Shown piece after piece: positions 33,806-43,152 of a stretch of 64,000 nucleotides of DNA. Every line of letters starts with the position of its first letter. Position 1 is the stretch's first letter. Both the position numbers and the translations under genes were made by a program. Source of the DNA: Sphaerosporella brunnea (taxonomy: Eukaryota > Ascomycota > Pezizomycetes > Pezizales > Pyronemataceae); contig VXIS01000174.1 of the NCBI GenBank assembly GCA_008704415.1, positions 1-64,000 on the forward strand. The letters run 5' to 3'. The notes below the pieces were generated by a model, which was not told where the DNA came from, made no database searches, and saw only the letters and a list, made by a program, of their open reading frames with translations.

Positions 33806-34551
33806 CTCGACATATAGCTACTCGAAGTAGATTGTAGAGAGGTAAGTGAGGTTTAACTTTTTTACTTTAGATTTTTAATTTGGTTTTGGGGGGGTGGGGG
33901 TGGTGGATCATGAGTAAGCACTCGCTGTCCTCGGTGTCCTGCCTCCAGGAAGCTTAAAAGCTTGGCGAGCAGGATATCGATATGTACATTTTGTTTGGTA
34001 GGTTGTTCTGCGGGCCTTGAGAGAGAGGGGGAGGAGGGTTCTTTTTTTTTTCCCGTGGACAACTGAATGGGTTCAATCGTAGGTCGAGGGTGTCGAATCA
34101 TAGCACCGCACTCGTTCGTTTTTGGACATGTGGTTCCCGATATATCGATGGACCAGCTACAATGTGACAGGCTAACTATCTCAGAAGAGTCCTGGGCTTC
34201 AAGGAAAGTTCCATACAGAGTCCCATCCCCAAAATAGACTGCTACTGTAACCGACAGAGCTCACGTCTTATCGCGGTAATAACGCAGGGATAATTACCAA
34301 TGGCCACATGATATGTAGAGCACATACATGTAAGTAAGTACTTAGTCATGGACTCTTAGCTGAAATCGGGCCTCCTTCCCTAAACAGAACGAGTGATGTC
34401 CTAACCATGATGCTTGTGGTGTAGTACATACATTATCTGAAAGATCTTGTCGGATGTTGTACGAGAGTTGTCCGATGTGTTCACAGGAGTGCAGTCGAAT
34501 CGCGGTCTGGGACTTCAAGTAGGTAGCAGGACCTGGCCATGTGGGATTGCT
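33806..34551. other. Intergenic, PRE1 3' flank
   Basis: G-rich (33887-33905) and T-rich runs. A frame at 33862-34101 on the minus strand (IRHPRPTIEPIQLSTGKK) is weakly coding-like but has no supported gene model. Confidence 0.4.
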
Positions 34552-35443
34552 TTATGTAGCCGTCTCAAGTTCAATCTTCTGCACACCCTTTGCCGTGATT
34601 ACCTTGACACTAAGACCCTTGAAGTCTATCGGTAACCGCTTGACAAGCTATTCACAAAGAAACGTCAGCCACCAGCGCAAGGCCGAAAGTTGATGGCGGG
34701 AAGCGGGGCTTGCGAACCTCATCGCGGCACATCCGCATCAACTCCAATCCCTTCTCCAACGAAATACCAGGGTGATGGTGTTTGTCTAAGATGGACAGAC
34801 AGTAGTACTGGGCGTATCCGTGGGCGGCGTACGGTATCGACGCCTGCGACGCAAGGTGGTCGAGCCAGTAGAGGTGGGGTTTATTCGTAGTGGTATCGAA
34901 TCCGCCGATGAGAAGGTTCACGTGGTATGCGTTCTGCAAAGAGCCAAAGATCAGCATCGTCGGTCGGAAGAGCTACTCAGCTTGTGGGAGGAGGAGGTAG
35001 GTAGGCGCACCCGCGAGCGCAACGATCTGGCTAGCTCTTGACGAATGAATGAAGCCACGGCGGGTGGAGAAAGCTGCCAGTTAGCGTTGTTGCGCATTCC
35101 GTAGAGCTGAACGTTGGCCTGGATGTACTCCGCGAACTGCACTGCACCACCCTCGGTGTTGTAAGCCTCCTTTCCTCACTAATTACATCTTCACTTCTCT
35201 TCCACCAAGGCCGGAATACCAGTGTCACCAGCCTCCCCGGAGTATGCCATCATCGTGTGCGAGTTCAGAGTCCTGGTCTTGTCGTCCTCCGCCTTGAGAA
35301 TGGTGACGCCACGCATAGCCGCGTTGGACGCAGCAACGAGTGTAAAGTCCTTTCCTGTGATGCCAAGAAGAACCTCCCTGGGAACGGTAGCATTAGCATC
35401 AGTAAGCTATCCCACAGCGTTTCGAGACGAGTGGAGCTCACAT
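34552..35443 (-). CDS. PRE1: 20S proteasome subunit beta-4 (Pre1), start codon split by intron
   Basis: Exons are 35443-35442 (the bases AT), 35377-35220, 35141-35011, 34933-34718 and 34647-34552, giving 200 residues; yeast Pre1 has 198. The product starts [20 protein letters not shown] and continues [70 protein letters not shown] and [18 protein letters not shown]. It is a non-catalytic beta subunit of the proteasome core. The initiator is formed by splicing AAAAAAT|GTGAGC to TTCCCAG|GGAGG. The exon-3 insertion NAN after GMRN differs slightly from most family members. It shares a short divergent promoter with NTE1. Confidence 0.94.
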
Positions 35444-35631
35444 TTTTTCGGGGCAGCGATGGTGATGGTGGTGGAGGTGTTGAAGCTGGACTTAGTGGGA
35501 CGGTTGCTGTCAAAACGCATGTGACGACAGACTTTTGAACGTGCATCATAACTCGACTCAATCACCTTCCGGCTTCTCGACTCTCGAGCTTCGGCCACCC
35601 CCCGCCAGCAGCTTCAGCAACATCAGAAGCT
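35444..35631. promoter_or_regulatory. Bidirectional promoter PRE1 / NTE1
   Basis: Only 188 bp separate the two start codons, so core promoter elements and both 5' leaders must fit here unless a leader intron is used. I see no TATA box; the sequence is mixed with CACC-rich repeats near the PRE1 side. The usual fungal proteasome element GGTGGCAAA is not visible in exact form. Confidence 0.55.
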
Positions 35632-38600
35632 ATGGCGTCTCTCGGCAGCGGCTCGTCGCCGATCGTGAATGCGACGGCAACAACGACGTCCGTGCTGCTG
35701 TCCGCTACCACATCCGCCGCCACTGCTCTGCAAGCTACACGTCCGCCCGAGGATCCAGTTTCGATCTTCTGGCTCACCCTTTCCCTCGTATATTCCACCA
35801 TCTATCTCCTCCAGCGCATCGCATTCTCGACGACAAAGTTTGTCACGTACACGCTCCCAGCTTGGCTGTTTACACTGTTCAGCATGTCTTTGACCTTCAC
35901 AATGAACTTTACCACGCTGTAATTTCCCACTTTGCTCCACTGTTCGTACACAAACTGACGTGAGGGTCTGTGTGTGCGTGCGCAGTATGATTATATTCCT
36001 TGTTTTCGGTTCCATAGTGTCCTGGGCCGTGCGCTACAAGGTATTGAACAATTACAATCGATTGCCCCCCGAGCCTCCACGAAAAGATCCAGAGATAGAT
36101 CTCTTTCCAGACTCACAGGAGGGTGACTCGAAACCCGGTTTTTCGAATTATTTGGACGAGTTTCTAAGCGCGATCAAAGTGTTTGGATACTTGGAAAGAC
36201 CAGTTTTCCATGAACTCACGAGGAGCATGCAAACACGCAAGCTACTCGCCGGAGAGACCTTGATGCTGGAAGAAGAAAAGGGTTTCTGCATTGTTGTGGA
36301 CGGATTGGTTCAGGTTTTCGTAAAGTCGAATCGTGAGACGCATGGAACGGCCTCCAACTATAGCGGTGGTGCGTTTCATGATGAGGAAGAAGGCTCCGAG
36401 GCTGCCGGCGGGTACCAACTGCTCACCGAAGTCAAGAATGGCGCACCAATGAGCAGTCTTTTCACCATATTGAGCTTATTCACCGAAGACATCAAGCTGC
36501 GCCACGAGGACGAAGATGCCATCTCCACAAGCAGCAGCATGGTCAATTTGCCAGAAATGGCAATGAGCCACCGCGAAATTTCAGTAGATATGAATGGCGA
36601 TATCCCTAGGCGAGGCAGCTTCCAACATGGCGATGGACTGCGTCTGCCTGCTGTGTCTCCTCTGTCACTCGACGATGACCAACCCCGATCCCAGCGGCCA
36701 AAGATCAAGAGACCAAAGTCTGTCCATCCAGATATCCTTGCTCGCGCAACGGTTGACACAACAATTGCCGTAATTCCTGCTTCAGCATTCAAACGCCTGA
36801 CTAGAATGTTTCCTAAGGCTTCCGCGCACATTGTTCAGGTCATTCTGGCCCGATTTCAGCGCGTCACGTTCTTGACCGGGTACAACTATCTTGGTCTCAC
36901 AGCTGAAGTGCTGCGGACGGAAAAGTTCATGAACCGGTATACCATGTATGAGCTGCCGAATCACCTTCGAGGAGGTGCATTAGACAGACTCAAAGAAAAG
37001 TTCAGGCGCGAGCAAGAGCGCTCGGATGGAGACAATTCGAGCAAAGCAATCGTACTTCACAATCCCAAGTCCGGCGGACGGCGACGTTCGAGTGCTGCTC
37101 TGCGAAAAGAGGCTGCTATCCATGCCCGACTTGCTGCTGCGCGGGGAATTCCTTCCCCGGCCCTAGACACTGCTCCATCACCGTTTCAGAATCCTTCAGG
37201 TGGTTCTCCCGGAGGACTATCACCGCTGCCGAGAAGAGTTCCACCCTTCAACGAACCGTGGGATCCGGCGAATTTGCGGCCAATGGACACCCCAATGACG
37301 CATCGAGCATTCGACCCGTTTGCGCACAGCGCGGCAAAGTTCTTGAACGACAAGCGATCTGAAAACGAAGACTCCGAGTTCCGGGAAGCCGTGTTAGACT
37401 GCATGTTCAAAGCCATCGGACTGTCTGGATTCACTGTCGGTAGCCAGAAAGCAGGAACAGAGAGTGGTGATGCAAGCCCTAAGCTTGTTTCATATGATTC
37501 TCGGCGACAAAAGGCTCTCTTTAGCAACGCTTTCGGCCAACTGGACATGTTGGAAGGGAGCGACGAGGAAACTGCCAGCGTTACAAGCGCTTCTGCCGCT
37601 TCCACCAGCGGAGGGGGTGGCGGAATTGGTGTAGTGCGGGCAGAACTGAAAGATGATGTAGAGATCGTATTTTTCCCCGAGGGCTCTGTTCTTGTCGAAC
37701 AGGGCGAGCGAGATCCCGGATTATACTATGTCATTGATGGGTTTCTGGACGTTTCTATTCCCGTGGACGAGAAATCCTTCAACCAAAACATTTTTGGCGA
37801 CAACCATTTGGAGTCCAACGCCGACAGGGACCTCCCCTTCCGCACTTCAACAAGCTCCTCGTTTGGAGGTAGAACTAGAACAAGCACACCGGCATCAGCT
37901 AGCTCAAGGACCAGGGGTTCCAATGCTGGGAAAAAGGGCAGAAAGAGTCTTTTCATGATCAAACCAGGCGGTGTTGCTGGTTACATTGGCAGCATCACAT
38001 CGTACAGAAGTTTTATAGACGTAACGGCAAAGACTGATGTGTATGTCGGATTTCTGCCCAGGGCGGCACTCGAAAGGATCACAGAAAAACATCCCGTTGT
38101 CTTACTCACCATGGCTAAAAGATTAACCAGTTTACTTCCCCGTCTAATATTGCATATTGACTTCGCCCTTGAATGGCTTCAGGTGGATGCCGGTCAGGTC
38201 ATTCATCACCAGGGCGACGAGAGTGACGCTATCTACATTGTCCTCAATGGTCGCCTACGGGCTATCCAGGAAAGCGACGACGGAACTATGAGGGTTGTCG
38301 GGGAGTTTGGTCAAGGGGAGAGCGTCGGGGAACTGGAGGTCATGACAGAGAGTACAAGGCCCGCCACATTGCACGCCATTCGGGATACAGAAGTTGCACG
38401 CTTTCCGAAGATGCTTTTCAACAGCCTAGCCCAAGAGCATCCTGGTATCACGATTCAGATTTCAAAGATTGTTGCTTCTCGGATGCGGCAGCTGATTGAT
38501 GATCCATTGGTTGAACAGAGCCGACCGGACAGGGCTGGAAGTTCACCAACAAAGAAGGTGTCCTCTACCATGAATCTGCGGACAGTATGCGTACTTCCCG

Positions 38601-40244
38601 TGACTGCAGGAGTTCCAGTTACGGAGTTTTCCCACCGCCTTTCGAATGCTCTCACCCAAATTGGAACCCCCAATGGCGTGACTGTTCTCAATCAGTCAGC
38701 TATCCTGAATCACTTGGGACGACATGCCTTTTCGCGCATGGGGAAGCTCAAGCTTCAAGGCTATCTTGCCGATCTCGAAGAAAAATATAGCATGGTTCTC
38801 TACGTCGCTGACACCAGCGTCAATGCTCCTTGGACACAAACATGCATATCTCAGGCGGACTGTATCCTTCTGGTTGCTCTGGCAGAATCCTCCCCAAATA
38901 TCGGTGAGTATGAGCGGTTCCTAGTGGGAATGAAGACGACCGCCCGAAAGGAGCTGATTCTTCTCCATCCCGATCGTTATTGTCCGCCCGGATTAACACG
39001 ACAGTGGCTCAAGAACCGCATGTGGGTCAATGGCGGGCATCACCACGTGCAAATGGCCTTCAAAACAACGCCGGAACCAGCAATCAATCCGCAGGCTGGT
39101 CGAAGGTTTGGAGCGGTGCTCAAACAGAGGGTGCGCATATTGCAGGCGGAGGTGGCCAAGTATGCGAACAAACGCCTGGGGAAGACACCAATATATCCCG
39201 CAGAAAACCCCGCGAAGAGCGATTTCCACAGGATTGCCAGGCGACTGTGCGGCAAGAGCATTGGACTGGTCCTCGGCGGTGGCGGTGCCCGTGGCATAGC
39301 GCACTTGGGCGTAATCCGGGCGCTAGAAGAAGCAGGCATTCCAATCGATGTCGTTGGTGGGACCTCAATCGGAGCCTTCGTCGGTGCGCTGTATTCTCGG
39401 GATGCGGATATCGTACCCGTCTATGGACATGCAAAGAGATTTGCTGGGCGAATGGCTAGTCTATGGCGTTTTGTACTCGATTTGACATACCCGTCGTGCT
39501 CATACACAACCGGTCACGAATTCAACCGTGGAATCTTCAAGACGTTTGGAGACTCTCAGATTGAGGATTTCTGGCTTGAGTTCTACTGCAACACGACGAG
39601 CATCAGCAAGAGCCGGATGGAAATTCACACTAGCGGCTACGCTTGGCGATATGTTCGAGCGTCAATGTCGCTGGCAGGCCTGTTACCACCTCTTTGCGAC
39701 CAAGGGGAAATGTTGCTGGACGGTGGTTATGTCGATAACCTCACTGTGGCGCATATGAAATCACTCGGGGCTGAGACAATCTTTGCGATCGACGTGGGAA
39801 GCGTTGACGATGATATACCTCAACAGTTTGGAGACTCGCTCTCAGGCTTTTGGGCGTTTGTCAACAGGTATGCTGCATACGATTTCACGGTGCATGGTTC
39901 GATAACTGACTGATTGACTCCACAGATGGAACCCATTCTCGCCTTATCCCAACCCACCAACGCTCGCAGAAATCCAGGCAAGACTGGCATATGTATCCTC
40001 GGTTGATGCGCTGGAACGCTCCAAAAAGTCGCCTGGTTGCATATACATGAGACCGCCAATAGAAGCCTATGGAACACTAGATTTCGGGAAATTTGAAGAA
40101 ATCTACAGTGTGGGATACGCTTACGGCAAGAAGTTTCTACAGGAGGCGGAGGAAAAGGGCCTGCTGCCAAAGGATTCGGGAGTGGAGGGGGAGAGAGGGA
40201 GGAGCATGAGGCGCATGGTGGCGCCAAGAAGAGCCTCTGTTTAG
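35632..40244 (+). CDS. NTE1: Lysophospholipase NTE1 (patatin, cyclic-nucleotide-binding)
   Basis: Exons are 35632-35918, 35986-39867 and 39926-40244, giving 1495 residues, typical of fungal Nte1. The N-terminal region has membrane segments ([20 protein letters not shown], then [20 protein letters not shown]). Three cyclic-nucleotide-binding-like domains lie at about 165-320, 655-775 and 800-905 (for example [20 protein letters not shown]). The patatin domain starts at about 1187: glycine-rich oxyanion loop GGGGARG, nucleophile Ser1223 in GGTSIGAF and Asp1341 in LLDGGYVDN form the catalytic dyad. The enzyme deacylates phosphatidylcholine and lysophosphatidylcholine at the ER, giving glycerophosphocholine. 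The C-terminus ([11 protein letters not shown]) is basic. The N-terminal half also contains long Ser/Gly-rich disordered inserts. Confidence 0.96.
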
Positions 40245-40457
40245 TTTGAGCGCCGTACTTGCAATTATACCTGAGGCATCCTGTTTCTTTTTTTGCGCTA
40301 TGCTGTTTAGATGTGCCATCTTGTGGAATCCGACGTGGCCGCGTTACATATCTACATATCGCCGTGTCCTTTGCGCTCGGGGTTCTTCGAATCGGTGGTT
40401 GGGGAGAGAGGGGATACCAAGCCCCTCACTTGGTACGCACCTCAGCCGCCTTGGGGG

Positions 40458-40495
40458 GATTTGGTCATGTTGATCCGATTTGGTCATGTTGATCC
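40458..40495. repeat. Perfect 19-bp tandem duplication
   Basis: Two adjacent identical copies of GATTTGGTCATGTTGATCC. Identity implies a recent duplication. It is non-coding. Confidence 0.9.
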
Positions 40496-41012
40496 GATAG
40501 GCGGAGCAGGAGCTTTGGCCATATCGGCCAAGCGTCCGGATGTATGCATCTCGATCAATCACTCAGCCGCTCCGGGAATTGTAGGAATATGCAGCGGATG
40601 CATAGGCATGTGCAAGTGCTTGAGCATGTATTTATTGATGAATTGAAAAAACAGCAATGCCCAGCCAGTGAGGCCGGCCGAGCCGAGATGAGCAGCATGT
40701 CTCACCTCACTGCCTCACGTCCATTCCATTCAAATCGGAGGTCAGCGCGCAACTTGACCCTCGACACTCCAGTTCAGCCTGCGACGACAACTGGAAAACG
40801 TGGACATGCTCCGATAACAGGCATCGTGATGCGCTGTGGGTGAGTGCGCGCAGTCGCAGTCATACACCTACTGCATAGAATTCTGCACCGGGGAAAAGTC
40901 ATTCCCCGCGAGAATCTGCCCTTCACCCGTCGCTTGGTCCCACTAACCCGCCCGTTTCAGCTTTCAGCCGTACAACGTGTCCGGTCAATTGGACCGCCGT
41001 TTGCTATGTATG

Positions 41013-41020
41013 TATATAAG
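41013..41020 (+). promoter_or_regulatory. TATA box of guanine deaminase gene
   Basis: TATATAAG lies 128 bp upstream of the chosen ATG (41148). An in-frame ATG just ahead of it (41009) is therefore more likely promoter than coding sequence. Confidence 0.55.
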
Positions 41021-41147
41021 GACTGACTTTGTTCCTTCTGGCGCCCCTTGTTCTCCTTCTAGCTACAGCTCGAACTCGAAACTTACACCGGCTCCAACAA
41101 CAACATCAGATACTTCCGCTACCGCTAGCATAACCGCAAACTCAACA

Positions 41148-42749
41148 ATGGCGAGACGAACAATTTTCGTGGGAACATTCGTGCATACCCCCGCACCCAG
41201 CACCCTCCAAATCATGGAAAACGCTGCGGTTTTCGTCGACGAGGACGGAGTCATTGCACACATCGACATCGACACCTCTTCCCCCGACGCTCGCCTGAAC
41301 AACGACCTCGAGGAATGGTCGGGCGCCGAGTTGATCTTTACTCGCCCGTCTGAGAACGAGTTCTTCTTCCCAGGGTTTGTGGACACTCACATCCATGCGA
41401 GTCAGTATCCGAACGCGGGCGTATTCGGGAACTCGACACTTCTGGACTGGCTGGAAAAGTACACATTCCCGATCGAGGCATCTCTTGCAAACCCGGATAA
41501 GGCGCGGAGGGTGTATGGACGCTGCATTCAACGGACGCTTGCCAACGGCACCACCACCGCCGCGTACTATGCCACTCGCAGCGTCGAATCCACCAACCTC
41601 CTCGCTGATCTGTGCCTGAAGGCGGGGCAGCGCGCGTTTGTCGGCAGGTGCAACATGGATCAGAACGCGCCCAGTTACTACATTGACGAGGATGTTGAGA
41701 CTGCTGTTCGGGACACGGAGGCTACGATCGCGCATTGCCGCAAAGTGGATCCGGAGGGGAAAATTGTGCGTCCGATAGTCACGCCGCGATTCGGACCTAC
41801 CTGTACCGCTGAGCTGCTCAAGGGCCTGGGAGATTACGCGAAAAAGGAAAATCTTTTTGTGCAAACCCACATCTCCGAGAACAAGGCAGAGATTGCATGG
41901 GTGAATGCGCTTTTCCCCACATCCAAGGGTTACGCCGACGTTTACGAGACGGCTGGATTGCTGCATGACCGCACCATCCTGGCGCACGCCATACACCTCA
42001 CCGACGAAGAAATCGAGCTCATACATTCACGAGGCTGCGGCATTGCCCACTGCCCGGTCTCGAACCTCGCACTTTCCAGCGGGAACGCAAGGGTACGAGC
42101 ATTGCTGGAGAAGGGTATCAAGGTAGGACTTGGCACAGACATGAGTGGTGGCTATTCGCCGAGTGTGCTCGAGTCGGTACGGCAAGCTACATTGGTGAGC
42201 AGAATGGTGGCCATGACGGAAGGCGAGGAAGCCAAGCTGAGCCTCACCGAAGCGCTGTACCTTGGCACAAGAGGAGGCGCCGAGGTGATGGGACTGGGAG
42301 ACAAGGTCGGCGCGTTCAAGGTTGGCATGCAGTGGGATGCCATCTTGGTGGGGTTGGGAAATGTGCCCAAATGGGAGCAGCATGAGGCGGAAAATGGTGC
42401 GAACGAGGAATCAGATTCTCCATCACAACCGGGAGAACAGGAGGGTGAGAGCGCGGAAGATGAGCTGACAAACGGCCTCCTGGGCTTGGGAGGCTTCGAC
42501 TCCGAAAGCGAAGCAGAAGCCGAAGATCACGTTCCGGCCGAAGGAGAAAAACTGACCGAACCCAAAATAGGCGATGGCATCGAGGAAGATGCGGTGGATA
42601 TCTTTGGGTGGGAAAACTGGGAGGAAAAGGTCGCCAAATGGGCCTATAATGGGGATGACCGGAATACCCTTGGGGTGTGGGTGGCAGGTGTCGAGGTCTA
42701 CAGGAAGGGTGGATCCCCGCCAACATGGCCTGTGGAGTGCTCGCCCTGA
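41148..42749 (+). CDS. GUD1: Guanine deaminase
   Basis: Single exon, 533 residues, amidohydrolase superfamily. It hydrolyses guanine to xanthine and ammonia in purine salvage. Metal and catalytic residues: H81 and H83 in PGFVDTHIHASQYPN, H241 in QTHISEN, H280/H283 in LAHAIHLTDEE, and D331 in GLGTDMSGGYSPS; CNMDQNAPSYY and HCPVSNLALSSG are also diagnostic. Length exceeds the usual ~450-490 because of an acidic, low-complexity stretch at about 405-497 (EESDSPSQPGEQEGE, DSESEAEAEDHVPAE) between the barrel and the last strands, which include DIFGWENWEEKVAKWAYNGD. This insertion is probably a surface loop. The start MARRTIFVGTFVHTPAPSTL is chosen because an upstream Met falls in the TATA region. 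Confidence 0.95.
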   Translation: MARRTIFVGTFVHTPAPSTLQIMENAAVFVDEDGVIAHIDIDTSSPDARLNNDLEEWSGAELIFTRPSENEFFFPGFVDTHIHASQYPNAGVFGNSTLLDWLEKYTFPIEASLANPDKARRVYGRCIQRTLANGTTTAAYYATRSVESTNLLADLCLKAGQRAFVGRCNMDQNAPSYYIDEDVETAVRDTEATIAHCRKVDPEGKIVRPIVTPRFGPTCTAELLKGLGDYAKKENLFVQTHISENKAEIAWVNALFPTSKGYADVYETAGLLHDRTILAHAIHLTDEEIELIHSRGCGIAHCPVSNLALSSGNARVRALLEKGIKVGLGTDMSGGYSPSVLESVRQATLVSRMVAMTEGEEAKLSLTEALYLGTRGGAEVMGLGDKVGAFKVGMQWDAILVGLGNVPKWEQHEAENGANEESDSPSQPGEQEGESAEDELTNGLLGLGGFDSESEAEAEDHVPAEGEKLTEPKIGDGIEEDAVDIFGWENWEEKVAKWAYNGDDRNTLGVWVAGVEVYRKGGSPPTWPVECSP

Positions 42750-43152
42750 TTGCTTGTTCTAGTTTGTGTAGTTTGTGGGACGTATAGCGAATACTGGCGT
42801 TGCTTTGCAATTTGGGGACTCGTAATCGTTTTTTAGATCTGGCGGGGTCCTGGACGATAGATGTGTACATAAGTACTTGTACTTGACATGAATGGATAGA
42901 ACTTGCTGTTAGACAGGAACACGCCAGTTCAGTTGCCTGCAGTCTGCAGTCGAAGGTCGGCGGTGACTTGATTTGCCCTCATCCACAGATTCTCACTCGA
43001 GTCTCGCTTGACGGAAGATGCCGAAAAAAAGTTGAGAGCTTGTTGCTCGTTACCCAAAAAAAAAACTCCCACTTCCGAGTGACCCCCCCCAACCACGTCC
43101 TATCAAACCGCCGCTTCGCGCCCGGCCGTCGACGCTCTCTCAACCGCTTGCT
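42750..43152. other. Intergenic, GUD1 to helicase
   Basis: 403 bp without a gene. Short A and C runs at 43058-43093 precede the helicase start. Confidence 0.6.

Larger units (their letters stand above)
40245..41147. other. NTE1 3' flank and GUD1 upstream region
   Basis: No gene seen. It includes a perfect 19-bp tandem duplication (GATTTGGTCATGTTGATCC) at 40458-40495 and a TATA element near the GUD1 start. Confidence 0.6.

Noticed and set aside
41009..41011. Upstream in-frame ATG for guanine deaminase
   Set aside because: It overlaps the TATATAAG core-promoter element and would add a Ser/Thr-rich leader not seen in the family.
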